Positions 45,939-55,544 of a stretch of DNA of 64,000 nt are shown piece after piece (position 1 is the stretch's first letter; each line of letters begins with the position of its first letter). Origin of the DNA: Phreatobacter stygius. Lineage in GTDB: Bacteria; Pseudomonadota; Alphaproteobacteria; Rhizobiales; Phreatobacteraceae. Location: NCBI RefSeq assembly GCF_005144885.1, contig NZ_CP039690.1, positions 1,853,501-1,917,500 of the forward strand, written 5' to 3'. The notes beneath the pieces were generated by a model, which was not told the DNA's origin, searched no databases, and saw only the letters and a list, made by a program, of their open reading frames with translations. Both the position numbers and the translations under genes were made by a program.

Positions 45939-46754
45939 ATGTCCGAGATGCGCCTGGTCGTCGCTGGAGCCGCCGGTCACATGGGCCGCGTGCTGATCCG
46001 CCTGGTCCAGGAAATGCCGGGCCTGAAACTGACCGGCGCGCTGGAACCATCGGGCCATGTGGCGCTCGGCGAGGATGCCGGCCTGATCGCCGGCGCCGGG
46101 CGGGCGCTGGTGCAGATCACCTCGGATGCCGAGGCGGCGCTGGCGGCAGCCGACGGCCTGGTCGATTTCACCATTCCCGGCGTTTCGGTCCATTTCGCCG
46201 GCCTCGCCGCCAAGCACCGCAAGGTGCATATTGTCGGCACCACCGGCTTCAGCCCGGCCGAGGATGACGCCATCGCCTCCTCCGGCGGCACCGCGACCAT
46301 CGTCAAGTCGGGCAATTTCTCGCTTGGCGTCAACCTGCTCGCCGCGCTGGTCAAGAAAGCCGCCCAGGCGCTCGACGAGGACTTCGATATCGAGGTCGTC
46401 GAGATGCATCACAACCGCAAGATCGACGCTCCCTCCGGCACCGCGCTGCTGCTTGGCGGCGCCGCGGCGCAAGGCCGCAAGATCGCCCTCGCCGACCATT
46501 CCGAGCGCGGCCGTGACGGCCAGACCGGCGCCCGCAGGCGCGGCGCCATCGGCTTTGCCGCGCTGCGCGGCGGCACCGTCATTGGCGAGCACACGGTCAC
46601 CTTCGCCGGTCCGACCGAACGCATCAGCCTGACCCATATTGCCGAAGACCGGGCCTTGTTCGCCCGGGGTGCGCTGAAAGCCGCGCTCTGGGCGCGCAAC
46701 CGGCCCGCCGGGCTCTATTCCATGGCCGACGTGCTCGGCCTTTCCGACGTCTGA
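45939..46754 (+). CDS. dapB: 4-hydroxy-tetrahydrodipicolinate reductase
   Basis: 271 aa. It reduces the dihydrodipicolinate precursor in lysine and meso-diaminopimelate synthesis. The NAD(P) motif [12 protein letters not shown] is at residues 8-19. [17 protein letters not shown] and the substrate-binding [16 protein letters not shown] (HHxxKxDxPSGTA) are present. GAGAGGAAG precedes the ATG. gpmA starts 16 bp after its stop, making a dapB–gpmA unit seen in rhizobia. Confidence 0.96.
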   Translation: MSEMRLVVAGAAGHMGRVLIRLVQEMPGLKLTGALEPSGHVALGEDAGLIAGAGRALVQITSDAEAALAAADGLVDFTIPGVSVHFAGLAAKHRKVHIVGTTGFSPAEDDAIASSGGTATIVKSGNFSLGVNLLAALVKKAAQALDEDFDIEVVEMHHNRKIDAPSGTALLLGGAAAQGRKIALADHSERGRDGQTGARRRGAIGFAALRGGTVIGEHTVTFAGPTERISLTHIAEDRALFARGALKAALWARNRPAGLYSMADVLGLSDV

Positions 46755-46770
46755 GAACCAGGATCCCCTT

Positions 46771-47394
46771 ATGACTGAACGGCTTCTCGTGCTCACCCGC
46801 CACGGCGAGAGCGAATGGAATTTGAAGAACCTGTTCACCGGCTGGAAGGACCCCGGGCTGACGCCGAAAGGCGTCGACGAAGCCCGCCGCGCCGGCCGCC
46901 AGCTCAAGGCGCTCGGCATTGGCTTCGACATCGCCTTCACCTCGGCGCTGGGGCGTGCCCAGCACACCTGCGAACTGATGCTCGAAGAGATCGGCCAGCC
47001 GAACCTTGCCACGATCAAGGACTGGCGCCTGAACGAGCGCGACTATGGCGACCTCTCCGGCCTCAACAAGGCCGAGACCGCCGAGAAATACGGCGCTGAA
47101 CAGGTCCATATCTGGCGCCGCTCCTATGACGTGCCGCCGCCGGCCGGCGAAAGCCTGAAGGACACGGTGGCACGCGTGCTGCCCTATTATGTCGGCGAGA
47201 TCCTGCCGCGCGCCATGCGCGGCGAGCGCGTGCTGGTGGCCGCTCACGGCAATTCGCTGCGCGCCCTGGTCATGGTGCTCGACGGCCTGGATGCCGAAAC
47301 CATTCCGTCGATGGAGCTGAAGACCGGCGTGCCGCTGGTCTACCGGCTGAATGCCGACACGACGGTTGCGACCAAGCAGATCCTGGAGGGCTGA
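46771..47394 (+). CDS. gpmA: 2,3-bisphosphoglycerate-dependent phosphoglycerate mutase
   Basis: 207-aa glycolytic mutase interconverting 3- and 2-phosphoglycerate. The phosphohistidine motif [10 protein letters not shown] (H11) is at the start, [11 protein letters not shown] follows, [14 protein letters not shown] holds the catalytic Glu and [14 protein letters not shown] the second histidine. The chain is about 40 residues shorter than the enterobacterial enzyme, as usual in alphaproteobacteria. It follows dapB with 16 bp between, most likely cotranscribed. Confidence 0.95.
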   Translation: MTERLLVLTRHGESEWNLKNLFTGWKDPGLTPKGVDEARRAGRQLKALGIGFDIAFTSALGRAQHTCELMLEEIGQPNLATIKDWRLNERDYGDLSGLNKAETAEKYGAEQVHIWRRSYDVPPPAGESLKDTVARVLPYYVGEILPRAMRGERVLVAAHGNSLRALVMVLDGLDAETIPSMELKTGVPLVYRLNADTTVATKQILEG

Positions 47395-47557
47395 GCCCCG
47401 CCGAGGCCCCGCCCCGGCGATCGCCTTGCGCGAGCGCCGGGTTCAGGCCGCCTTCAGAAAATCCGGCATGGCCGTGTTGACGTGCACGACCTCGGCAATC
47501 GTCAGGTCGTGGCCGGCATTGCCGATCATGGCGGTCCCGATCGCCGGCGCGAACTTG

Positions 47558-48538
47558 CTAGCCGGCCGCCATATAGCCGGCGAGATTGCGGCGGATCCGG
47601 TGCAGCACCGGGCCGATATTTTTGGACGGGTCGAAGACCTGTCCGGTGATGGTTTCAAAAGCCTCGATATAGACCGCGGCAGTCGCCAGGATGACATCCT
47701 GCGGGATATCAGGGATCGCGTCCTTGTAGGGATCGCAGCGCGCGACCACCCAGTTGCGCACGAAATCCTTGTCGAAGCTCTCCGGCTTCTCGCCATGGGC
47801 GAAGCGATCCTGGTAGCTCGCCTGGCGCCAATAGCGGCTCGAATCCGGCGTATGGATCTCGTCGGCGAGCACGATGCTGCCATCCGGTGCCGTGCCGAAT
47901 TCATATTTGGTGTCGACCAGGATCAGGCCGCGCTCGGCGGCGAGCTTCTGGCCCCGGGCGAACAGCGCGAAGGCATAGTCGGACAGGGTCCGCCATTGCG
48001 CCGGTGTCAGCAGCCCCTGGGCCAGGATCTCGTCGGGCGTCAGCGGCTCGTCATGGCCGCCGTCGAAAGCCTTGGAGGTCGGCGTGATGATCGGCTGCGG
48101 CAGGCGCTGGTTCGCCTTCAGGCCGTCAGGCAGCGTCACACCATACATCTGCCGCTGGCCCGCCTTGTAGAGGGTCAGGATAGAGGTCGCGGTGGTGCCG
48201 GCGAGATAGTCACGCACCACGATCTCGACCGGCAGGATGTCCAGCCGCTGCCCGACCACGACATTGGGATCGGGATAGGCAATGACGTGATTGGGACAGA
48301 TGTCGCGGGTCTGCTCGAACCAGTAGCGCGCCGTCTGGGTCAGCACCTCGCCCTTGAACGGGATGGCCGCCAGGATCCGGTCGAAGGCGCTGATCCGATC
48401 GGTCGCGATGATGATGCGGCTGCCGTCGGCGAGGTCGTAATTGTCGCGCACCTTGCCCCGATAATGGTTCGGCAGTTCGGCGATCGTCGCGTCATTGAGC
48501 ACCTGGCCGGCATGCGCCTTCAGAGCCGTCACATCCAT
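47558..48538 (-). CDS. purC: Phosphoribosylaminoimidazole-succinocarboxamide synthase
   Basis: 326 aa. It makes SAICAR from CAIR and aspartate in purine synthesis. ATP-grasp-like elements: [28 protein letters not shown] (phosphate loop), [35 protein letters not shown] and [11 protein letters not shown]. The long form (about 320 aa) is typical of this group. GAGGAGACAGGA precedes the ATG. The 163-bp gap to gpmA contains no clear gene. Confidence 0.95.
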   Translation of the reverse strand: MDVTALKAHAGQVLNDATIAELPNHYRGKVRDNYDLADGSRIIIATDRISAFDRILAAIPFKGEVLTQTARYWFEQTRDICPNHVIAYPDPNVVVGQRLDILPVEIVVRDYLAGTTATSILTLYKAGQRQMYGVTLPDGLKANQRLPQPIITPTSKAFDGGHDEPLTPDEILAQGLLTPAQWRTLSDYAFALFARGQKLAAERGLILVDTKYEFGTAPDGSIVLADEIHTPDSSRYWRQASYQDRFAHGEKPESFDKDFVRNWVVARCDPYKDAIPDIPQDVILATAAVYIEAFETITGQVFDPSKNIGPVLHRIRRNLAGYMAAG

Positions 48539-48710
48539 GGTCCTGTCTCCTCGTCCATGCCGGTCATGGATGATATCCGCCGCGCGTTCCGCCCATTTTC
48601 CATGGCCGCCCGGCGAACCTGTCTTTAACCGGCGCGGTCGCCGGCGTCGACCATCCCGTGCCGGTTCGCGCCGGGTCTTGCCGCCGCGCGGATCGGCTGC
48701 TAGCCTCATC

Positions 48711-48722
48711 TAAATCGATTTA
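48711..48722. promoter_or_regulatory. Palindromic LacI-type operator upstream of split transketolase
   Basis: TAAATCGATTTA is a perfect 12-bp palindrome 24 bp before the ATG of the N-terminal transketolase subunit. It shares AAATCGATT with the sites before the dehydratase and the SDR. Confidence 0.62.
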
Positions 48723-48746
48723 AAAAAACGAAGCGGAGAGGAAGCC

Positions 48747-49601
48747 ATGCCGTCGCGCGCGGTGAAGAATGTCCCGAAAGAGCTGGTCAAGGACAAGGCC
48801 AGGCTGATCCGCCGGGAAACCGTCCGGCTCACCGACATCTGCGGCTCCGGCCACTATGGCTCGGCTTTCTCGATGGCTGAGATCGTCGCGGTGCTCTACT
48901 ACCAGCTCCTGCATGTCGACCCGGGCCGGCCGAAATGGGCCGACCGCGACCGCTTCACCATGGGCAAGGGCCACGCGGCCATCGGCCTGTTCCCGGTGCT
49001 CGCCGACCAGGGCTTCTTTCCTGAGGCCTGGCTCGACAGCTATTCGCGCATGGGCTCGCCGCTCGGCGATCACCCGGAGATGAAGAAGACGCCCGGCATC
49101 GACTTCTCCTCCGGCTCCATTGGCCACAATCTGTCGGTCTCGGTCGGCATGGCGCTCGGCGCCCGGCTGAACAAATCGCCGGCGCGCGCCGTCTGCCTGA
49201 TGGGCGACGGTGAACAGAACGAGGGCCAGATCTGGGAAGCCGCCATGGCCGCGTCCCATTACCGGCTCGACAACCTCGTCGGCATTGTCGACATCAACGG
49301 CGCCGGCTCCGATGGCGTGGCGCAGGAGACGCTGCGCTCCGAGCCGCTGAAGGACAAGTGGCAGGCCTTCGGCTGGAATGTCGTCGTGCTCGAGGATGGC
49401 CACGACATCGACCAGACCTTCGATGCCTTGAACCGGGCGCTCAACGCGCCGAACGGCAAGCCGACCTGCGTGCTCGCCTATACGGTTGCCGGCAAGGGCG
49501 TCTCCTTCATGGAAGGCACCTGGCAGTGGCACCTCGGCTTCCTCGGCCCGAAGGACATCGCCCGCGCCTATGCCGAGATCGACGCCGGCGACATCGGCTG
49601 A
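48747..49601 (+). CDS. Transketolase, N-terminal subunit
   Basis: 284-aa TPP-binding subunit. Seen: the opening IRRETVRLTDICGSGHYGSAFS, DRFTMGKGHAAIGL (phosphate-binding histidine), the TPP motif MGDGEQNEGQIWEAAM and SIGHNLSVSVGMALG. Split transketolases transfer two-carbon units in pentose phosphate and related sugar pathways; here the gene has a sugar-regulon-type operator. GCGGAGAGGAAG precedes the ATG. The C-terminal subunit gene starts 13 bp later. Confidence 0.93.
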   Translation: MPSRAVKNVPKELVKDKARLIRRETVRLTDICGSGHYGSAFSMAEIVAVLYYQLLHVDPGRPKWADRDRFTMGKGHAAIGLFPVLADQGFFPEAWLDSYSRMGSPLGDHPEMKKTPGIDFSSGSIGHNLSVSVGMALGARLNKSPARAVCLMGDGEQNEGQIWEAAMAASHYRLDNLVGIVDINGAGSDGVAQETLRSEPLKDKWQAFGWNVVVLEDGHDIDQTFDALNRALNAPNGKPTCVLAYTVAGKGVSFMEGTWQWHLGFLGPKDIARAYAEIDAGDIG

Positions 49602-49614
49602 GGGAAACGAGATC

Positions 49615-50706
49615 ATGAGCCAGACCAACAAATACCGTGCCCATCCGCCGGCTCCCGGCATGGCCTATATGTCGGCCGAGCTGAAACAGACCATCGACCT
49701 CACGGAATCGACCGTCACCGATGATTTCGACGAGCGGTCCTGGGACATGGTCGTGTCGCTTGGCCTGTCGCGCCAGCTCACCACCGGCAAGACCCTGATC
49801 GAGCTCGCCGGCGAAGGCCATGACGACATCGTGGTCTGCACCGCCGACCTTGGCCGGCCGACCCAGGTGATCGATTTCGGCAAGGCCTATCCGGAGCGCT
49901 ATTTCAATTTCGGCATTGCCGAACGCAACATGATCGGGGCCGCCGCCGGCCTCGCCACCATGGGGCTGACGCCGGTCATCTCGAATTATTCGTTCTTCCT
50001 GGCGCTGATGGGCGTCGAGAATATCCGCAACGACATTTGCTACACCCATCTGCCGGTGAAGATGGTCGGCACCCATTCCGGCATCGCCATGGGCTTTTAC
50101 GGCACCAGCCATCATTGCTGCGAGGATATCGGGGCCTTGCGCGCCATCCCCAACCTGATCTTGATGGCGCCGTGCGACGGCACTGCCCTGACCTCGGCCT
50201 TGCGCAGCCAAATCAAACACCCCGCGCCGATCTATTTCCGCGCCGGCCGGGGCCGCGAGGCGGTCGTTTATGACAGCCCCTTCGACTTCCGGATCGGCGG
50301 CTCGAACACGCTGCGCGAGGGCCGGCACGCCACGGTTCTGGCCATTGGCAACCTGGTCAAGGCGAGCCTCGACGCCCACGATATCCTTGCCCGCGAAGGC
50401 ATCGGGCTGACCGTTGTCGACATGTATTCGATCCGCCCGATCGACCGCGAGCCGATCCGCGCCGCCGCCAGGCGCGGCCCGATCATCTCGGCCGAGGAGG
50501 CCAATGTGACAGGCGGTTTCGGCGCGGCGGTGGCCGAGGTGATCGTCGACGAGGGTCTGGGCGTGAGGCTGACCAAGGTCGGCATGCCCGACGCCTATTC
50601 GGTGCTCGGACCGCCGACCCATCTCTATCGCCACTACGGGCTCGACGGCGAAGGCGTGGCCGCGGCGGTGCGCAAGGCGCTGGACGCGGCTCGGCCGACG
50701 GCCTGA
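49615..50706 (+). CDS. Transketolase, C-terminal subunit
   Basis: 363 aa. It contains the pyrimidine-binding domain (FGIAERNMIGAAAGLA, catalytic Glu) and the transketolase C-terminal domain (ATVLAIGNLVKASLDAHDIL … VVDMYSIRPID). It forms one enzyme with the preceding product. AGGGAAACGAG precedes the ATG. Its N-terminal 35 residues are not conserved. No dedicated regulator is adjacent. Confidence 0.93.
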   Translation: MSQTNKYRAHPPAPGMAYMSAELKQTIDLTESTVTDDFDERSWDMVVSLGLSRQLTTGKTLIELAGEGHDDIVVCTADLGRPTQVIDFGKAYPERYFNFGIAERNMIGAAAGLATMGLTPVISNYSFFLALMGVENIRNDICYTHLPVKMVGTHSGIAMGFYGTSHHCCEDIGALRAIPNLILMAPCDGTALTSALRSQIKHPAPIYFRAGRGREAVVYDSPFDFRIGGSNTLREGRHATVLAIGNLVKASLDAHDILAREGIGLTVVDMYSIRPIDREPIRAAARRGPIISAEEANVTGGFGAAVAEVIVDEGLGVRLTKVGMPDAYSVLGPPTHLYRHYGLDGEGVAAAVRKALDAARPTA

Positions 50707-50809
50707 AACGAAATGGCGCCGGCGCGCTGCGACAACGGCGTGAGACCGAAACGCTTGACCGGCAACCTGCGATCGTCTTGGGTCGCTGACCTGTCGTCGT
50801 GAGATCTCT

Positions 50810-51337
50810 ATGGACCTCCAGAGCTATGCCGGCCCTATCATCGAATTCGTCAAAGCCAACCAGGCCTGGGCGCCCGCCATCATCTTCGCGCTGACCTTCG
50901 CCGAATCGATCGCCGTTCTGTCGCTGATCGTGCCGGCCTGGGCCATGATCGTCGCCTTCGGCCCGCTGATCGGCGCCGGCGGCATCCCGTTCTGGCCGAT
51001 CCTGATCGCCGCCTCGCTGGGGGCGGCTGCCGGCGACTGGATCTCCTATTGGTTCGGCCGTTATTTCAAGGACAGCATCGGCAATGTCTGGCCGCTGTCG
51101 AAATATCCGGAAATGCTGCCGAAGGGGCATGCCTTCTTCGAAAAATGGGGCGTCTGGGCGATCTTCTTTGGCCGCTTCTCCGGGCCCTTGCGCGCCTCGG
51201 TGCCGCTGGTCGCCGGCATCGTCAACATGCCGCAGGTGAAATTCCAGGTCGCCAATGTCGTCTCGGCCTTCATCTGGGCCGCAGCCCTTCTGGCGCCGGG
51301 CAATTTCCTTGGCCGCTATCTGCACTGGTTCGGCTGA
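50810..51337 (+). CDS. DedA family membrane protein
   Basis: 175 aa. The DedA/SNARE-associated core is clear: FALTFAESIAVLSLIVPAWAMI, GAAAGDWISYWFGRYF and the conserved FFGRFSGPLRASVPLVAGIVNMP with F/GRFxxxxR. There are four hydrophobic helices plus a re-entrant loop. DedA proteins flip undecaprenyl phosphate or phospholipids and keep proton motive force. It ends 12 bp from the convergent creatininase gene. Confidence 0.9.
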   Translation: MDLQSYAGPIIEFVKANQAWAPAIIFALTFAESIAVLSLIVPAWAMIVAFGPLIGAGGIPFWPILIAASLGAAAGDWISYWFGRYFKDSIGNVWPLSKYPEMLPKGHAFFEKWGVWAIFFGRFSGPLRASVPLVAGIVNMPQVKFQVANVVSAFIWAAALLAPGNFLGRYLHWFG

Positions 51338-51349
51338 GCCGCGCCGGCC

Positions 51350-52156
51350 TCAGACGGTCGTCCCGGTGCCGAGCTTGTCGACCGGAAACCGGTCGACATC
51401 ATCGAGCAGGGCGACAAAGGCCGCGGCGGTGAACTCGGTCGCCAGCCGGCCGTTCTCGGCGTTCGCCGCGGCAGCATTGCCGATCGCGCCGGCGGTCGAG
51501 AGATCCTCGCTCATCCAGCCGAAGCCGACCGGGGTGATGGCGCGCAGATGGCGGTAGGCCTGTTCCATCGCCACCGCCGCCGAGACGAAATCGCGCGCCT
51601 TGTCCATCTGCACGAGATCGGGCCGGAAATGCAGCATCTGCGAGGTCTCGACCTCGCCGGCGTGAATGCCGTGCTGGGTCTCCTCGGCCGAGAACAGCCC
51701 TTCCGGCGCGCCCAGCCGATGCCAGGACACCTGCACCGCGAGCATGCCGTGGCGCACCCTCAGGTCGCGCGTGACGATATCCATGGCCGCGACATTGCCG
51801 CCGTGGGAATTGGCGATGACCAGCTTCTTCACGCCGGCCCGCGCCACGCTGTCGCCGATCTCGGTGAGCAAGCGGATCTGGGTCTCGGCGCTGAGCGTGA
51901 TCGTGCCGGGAAACTGGATGTGCTCGTTCGACTTGCCGGCCCACATCGTCGGCAGGAAGGTCACCGGCAGGTGCTCCGGCAGGATCCGGCGCACCGCCTG
52001 GACATTGCCCTCGGCGATCGCGGTATCGACCAGTACGGGCAAATGCGGCCCATGCTGCTCGACCGCCGCGATCGGCAGCACGGCGATCCAGCGCGAGGTG
52101 TCCGCCATGCGGAACTCCTCGGTGGTCATCTCGGCCCAGAGCTGTTTCGGCAGCAT
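51350..52156 (-). CDS. Creatininase family protein
   Basis: 268-aa metal-dependent amidohydrolase of the creatininase fold. Typical metal motifs: AAVEQHGPHLPVLVDTAIAE (Glu, His, Asp), NSHGGNVAAMDI and HAGEVETSQML. Relatives cleave creatinine, formamide-type rings or peptide cofactors (MftE, ArfB). It is 4 bp downstream of a RidA-type gene and next to an Lrp regulator, suggesting a catabolic or damage-removal role for a nitrogen compound. Confidence 0.87.
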   Translation of the reverse strand: MLPKQLWAEMTTEEFRMADTSRWIAVLPIAAVEQHGPHLPVLVDTAIAEGNVQAVRRILPEHLPVTFLPTMWAGKSNEHIQFPGTITLSAETQIRLLTEIGDSVARAGVKKLVIANSHGGNVAAMDIVTRDLRVRHGMLAVQVSWHRLGAPEGLFSAEETQHGIHAGEVETSQMLHFRPDLVQMDKARDFVSAAVAMEQAYRHLRAITPVGFGWMSEDLSTAGAIGNAAAANAENGRLATEFTAAAFVALLDDVDRFPVDKLGTGTTV

Positions 52157-52160
52157 CTGA

Positions 52161-52550
52161 TCAGTCCACCTTGGCCGCGACGATCTCGACCTCGACCTTG
52201 AACTCCGGCCGGGTGAAGCCGGTGACGATCATCAAGGTGGAGGCCGGCGGCGGGTTCGGCATGTGCCGGTCGCGCGACGCCATGTAGCCGGCCATATGAG
52301 CGCGATCGGTGACGAAGGCATTGATCCTGACGATATCGGCAAAGCCCATGCCGGCATCCTCGAGCATATGGCCGATTGCCGTGAAGCAGAGGTCGGCCTG
52401 TGCCCCGGCATCCTCGGGGATCGTCCCATCGGCACTGACACCGAGCTGGCCGGAGCAGAACAGCATGCGGGTGCCGGCCGGCACGATCACCGCATGGGAA
52501 TATTTGGCGAAAGGCGCGGGCATCGCCGCGGGGGTGCGCTTGTCGAGCAT
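52161..52550 (-). CDS. RidA/YjgF family deaminase
   Basis: 129 aa with the YjgF/Rid fold: YSHAVIVPAGTRMLFCSGQLGV, the aminoacrylate-pocket neighbourhood (RINAFVTD) and a C-terminal EFKVEVEIVAAK. The arginine normally at the active site is not placed as in canonical RidA (R105), so it may be a Rid subfamily member with another imine substrate. It sits between creatininase and an Lrp regulator on the same strand. Confidence 0.88.
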   Translation of the reverse strand: MLDKRTPAAMPAPFAKYSHAVIVPAGTRMLFCSGQLGVSADGTIPEDAGAQADLCFTAIGHMLEDAGMGFADIVRINAFVTDRAHMAGYMASRDRHMPNPPPASTLMIVTGFTRPEFKVEVEIVAAKVD

Positions 52551-52608
52551 GAGGGGATCGTAGCGTCTCTGGTTGCCTGGACAACGGCGAAAGTCGGGAG
52601 CCTCGGCC

Positions 52609-53082
52609 TTACTTGTCCGGCGTCGGCCGGACATTGAGCGGCAAGGCGGTGGTCTGCTTGATTCGCTCCATGGCGAAGCGCGAGGTGACATTTTTCAACG
52701 GCGCCTGGGCGATCAGCCGCTTATAGAAGCCGTCATAGGCATCCATGTCGGCGACCACGACCCGCAGCATGTAATCGACATCGCCGGCCATGCGGTAAAA
52801 CTCCATCACCTCGGGCATGGCCGAGACCAGTTCGGCAAAACGGGCGAGCCAGGCCTCCGAATGATCCGAGGTTTCCACCGAGACGAAAACCGTCAGGCCG
52901 AGGCCGAGCTTCTTCGGATCGAGCAAGGCCACACGGCCGCGGATGATGCCCTCGGCCTCCAGCTTCTGGATGCGCTTCCAGGCCGGCGTCGTCGACAGCC
53001 CGGCCCGCGAGGCGATCTCGGCGATCGACAGCGACGCGTCGGTCTGCAGGACGGTGAGGATGCGGCGATCTGTATCGTCCAT
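52609..53082 (-). CDS. Lrp/AsnC family regulator
   Basis: 157 aa: HTH (DRRILTVLQTDASLSIAEIASRAGLSTTPAWKRIQKLE) and RAM domain (VMEFYRMAGDVDYMLRVVVADM). It is divergent from an iron alcohol dehydrogenase, with 115 bp between, holding AGCCG-N6-CGGCT (53136-53151) as a possible operator. Same-strand neighbours RidA and creatininase may be cotranscribed. The ligand is probably an amino acid. Confidence 0.9.
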   Translation of the reverse strand: MDDTDRRILTVLQTDASLSIAEIASRAGLSTTPAWKRIQKLEAEGIIRGRVALLDPKKLGLGLTVFVSVETSDHSEAWLARFAELVSAMPEVMEFYRMAGDVDYMLRVVVADMDAYDGFYKRLIAQAPLKNVTSRFAMERIKQTTALPLNVRPTPDK

Positions 53083-53197
53083 TCGGCTTGATCCCTCGGG
53101 TTCGGGCATGCGGGCGGCTTGACGGTTTTCGATTTAGCCGGTCAATCGGCTCTTAGCGAGCGGCCGAGGCGCCGGGCAGGAATTTGGAGAACCACCC

Positions 53198-54349
53198 ATG
53201 TTCACCTTCAATACGGCCAAATCAATCGTTTCCGGTGCCGGCGCGATCGCCGAGCTCGGCACGCTCGCGACCCGGACCATGGGCACAAGGGTCGCGGTCG
53301 TCACCGACAAGGGCATCATCGCCTCCGGCCTGCTGGACCATGCGCTGAAAAGCCTCGAGGCGGCTGGCTGCGAGGCCTTCGTGTTCGACGAGGTGGTGGC
53401 CGACCCGCCCGAGGCCATCGTGCTGAAGGCGGTCGCCATGGCGGTCGAAGCCAAGGTCCAGGGCGTCGTCGGCTTCGGCGGCGGCTCGCCCATGGACGTC
53501 GCCAAGCTGGTCGCGCTGCTGGCGCTGGAGAAGGAGGAGCTCGCCGGCATCTATGGGGTCGGCAATGCCAAGGGCCCGCGCCTGCCGCTGATCCTGGTGC
53601 CGACCACCGCCGGCACCGGTTCGGAGGTCACTCCGATCTCGATCATCACCACCGGCGCTCACACCAAGATGGGCGTGGTCTCGCCGGCGATCCTGCCGGA
53701 TATCGCTCTGCTCGATCCCGACCTGACACTGTCGGTGCCGCCGCATGTCACGGCGGCCACCGGCATCGACGCCATGGTCCACGCCATCGAGGCCTATACC
53801 TCGGCCAGCCCCAACAACAATCCGCTGTCGCGGGCGCTGGCACGAGAGGCGCTGCGCCTGCTTGGCGGCGCCATCCGCACCGCGGTCAAGACCGGATCGG
53901 ACCGCGCCGCGCGTGCCGACATGCTCACCGGCGCCATGCTCGCCGGCCAGGCTTTCGCCAACTCGCCGGTGGCCGCCGTCCATGCGCTGGCCTATCCGCT
54001 CGGCGGCCATTATCACCTGCCCCACGGCCTGACCAACGCGCTGGTCCTGCCCTATGTGCTGCGCTTCAATGCGCCGGCCGCGGCCACCGGTTATGGCGAG
54101 CTGGCGCCGATCTTGTTCCCGGACCTAGCCGGGCTGCCGCTCGCCGCCGCGGCGGATGCTTTCGCCGACCGCATGGCGGGGCTGTCGCTGGAACTCGGAC
54201 TTCAGCCGCGCCTGCGCGACGTGAAAGTGCCCGAGGCCGATCTCGCAATGCTGGCGGCGGACGCGATGAAACAGACCCGGCTGCTGGTCAACAACCCGCG
54301 GCCGGTCACCGAGGCCGATGCGCTGGCGATCTACCGCGAGGCCTGGTGA
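53198..54349 (+). CDS. Iron-containing alcohol dehydrogenase
   Basis: 383 aa, group III ADH. NAD-binding GFGGGSPMDVAKLVA, TTAGTGSEVTPISII, and the metal ligands in HALAYPLGGHYHLPHGLTNAL are intact. It could reduce aldehydes or oxidise primary alcohols or hydroxy-acids such as maleylacetate or lactaldehyde; this cannot be decided. GGAGA precedes the ATG. It is divergent from the Lrp regulator. Confidence 0.92.
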   Translation: MFTFNTAKSIVSGAGAIAELGTLATRTMGTRVAVVTDKGIIASGLLDHALKSLEAAGCEAFVFDEVVADPPEAIVLKAVAMAVEAKVQGVVGFGGGSPMDVAKLVALLALEKEELAGIYGVGNAKGPRLPLILVPTTAGTGSEVTPISIITTGAHTKMGVVSPAILPDIALLDPDLTLSVPPHVTAATGIDAMVHAIEAYTSASPNNNPLSRALAREALRLLGGAIRTAVKTGSDRAARADMLTGAMLAGQAFANSPVAAVHALAYPLGGHYHLPHGLTNALVLPYVLRFNAPAAATGYGELAPILFPDLAGLPLAAAADAFADRMAGLSLELGLQPRLRDVKVPEADLAMLAADAMKQTRLLVNNPRPVTEADALAIYREAW

Positions 54350-54467
54350 GCGCCGCGCCGTGACGATGCCGGCGCGGCGATCGGCGCTCTTGTGCGACGC
54401 AATATCGAGCGCTATGCCGGTTGGGCTTGCCGGTCGTCGACCGAAGCCCTGACGGAGGCTCGACAGC

Positions 54468-55481
54468 ATGGCCAACCGCCGCCGCTTTCTCCTGGGTCTC
54501 GCCGCCACGGCGCTGCCGGGCCGCGCTGCCCTGGGACAGGCGCTGGAGCCGGTCAGTTTTGGCACCAACTGGGTCGCCCAGGCCGAACATGGCGGTTTCT
54601 ACCAGGCGGTCGCCGACGGCACCTATCGCGCCCACGGCCTCGAGGTGACGGTGGTTCCCGGCGGCCCGCAGGTCAATAACCGCCTGTTGCTCGCCGCCGG
54701 CCGGCTCGATTTCTACATGGGCGGCAACATGATCCAGGCCTTTGCCGCGGTCGATCAGAACGTGCCGACGACCGTGGTCGCGGCGCTGTTCCAGAAAGAG
54801 CCGCAGGTGCTGATCGCCCATCCCGGCCAAGGCATCGAGAGCTTCGCCGACCTGAAGCGGCTGCCGACCATCTTCATTTCGCAGGCCGGCGTTGCCACCT
54901 TCTGGCAATGGATGAAGGCCGAGCACGGTTTTCGCGACGAACAGCTCAAGCCCTATACGTTCAACGCGCAGCCGTTCCTGGCCGACAAGCGGTCGGCCAT
55001 GCAGGGCTATCTGACCTCCGAGCCCTATGCGATCGAGCGGTCCGCGGGCTTCACGCCGAAGGTCTTCCTGCTCGCCGACCAGGGCTTCGACCCTTATGGC
55101 AGCACGATCGAGATCCGCCGCGCCATGCTGACCGAGCGTGCCTCCACCGTGCAGCGTTTCGTCGAGGCCTCGATCATCGGCTGGTACAACTATGTCTATG
55201 GCGACAATTCCGCGGCCAATGGCCTGATCAAGCGCGCCAACCCGGACATGGATGACGGCAAGATCGCCTATGCGCTGGCGCGGATGCGCGAGCACGGCAT
55301 TGTCGATTCCGGCGACAGCCTGACGCTCGGCATCGGCACCGTGACAGAGGCGCGGGTGAAGGGCTTCTTCGACAAGCTGGTCAAATCCGGCATCGCCAGG
55401 CCGACGCTCGACTGGCGTCAGGCCTTCGACCCGCGTTTCGTCAACCGGGGCCTCGGCCGCGAACTCAGAAAGGCGCTCTAG
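54468..55481 (+). CDS. THI5/NMT1-like ABC substrate-binding protein, orphan
   Basis: 337 aa. A twin-arginine-like signal (RRRFLLGLAATALPG) is followed by SFGTNWVAQAEHGGFYQAVADGTYRAHGLEV, the NMT1/ThiY opening that binds a pyrimidine or similar ring. No permease or ATPase gene is adjacent, so it must share a transporter elsewhere. GGAGG lies 9 nt before the ATG. A hairpin terminator follows at 55495. Confidence 0.87.
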   Translation: MANRRRFLLGLAATALPGRAALGQALEPVSFGTNWVAQAEHGGFYQAVADGTYRAHGLEVTVVPGGPQVNNRLLLAAGRLDFYMGGNMIQAFAAVDQNVPTTVVAALFQKEPQVLIAHPGQGIESFADLKRLPTIFISQAGVATFWQWMKAEHGFRDEQLKPYTFNAQPFLADKRSAMQGYLTSEPYAIERSAGFTPKVFLLADQGFDPYGSTIEIRRAMLTERASTVQRFVEASIIGWYNYVYGDNSAANGLIKRANPDMDDGKIAYALARMREHGIVDSGDSLTLGIGTVTEARVKGFFDKLVKSGIARPTLDWRQAFDPRFVNRGLGRELRKAL

Positions 55482-55494
55482 ATGCCGGCAGCAA

Positions 55495-55519
55495 AAAGCC
55501 GGCCTCGAGGACCGGCTTT
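55495..55519. terminator. Bidirectional intrinsic terminator
   Basis: AAAGCCGG (55495-55502) pairs with CCGGCTTT (55512-55519), with an inner CCTCGAGG. A- and T-rich flanks on either side allow it to end transcripts from both converging genes. Confidence 0.8.
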
Positions 55520-55544
55520 CGTTCGTGTCGTCCGTTCCGTTGGC

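Noticed and set aside
47395..47557. Short minus-strand tail reading AMIGNAGHDLTIAEVVHVN between gpmA and purC
   Set aside because: It looks protein-like and could be the end of a lost gene, but it has no start, no ribosome site and overlaps purC; not enough for a call.
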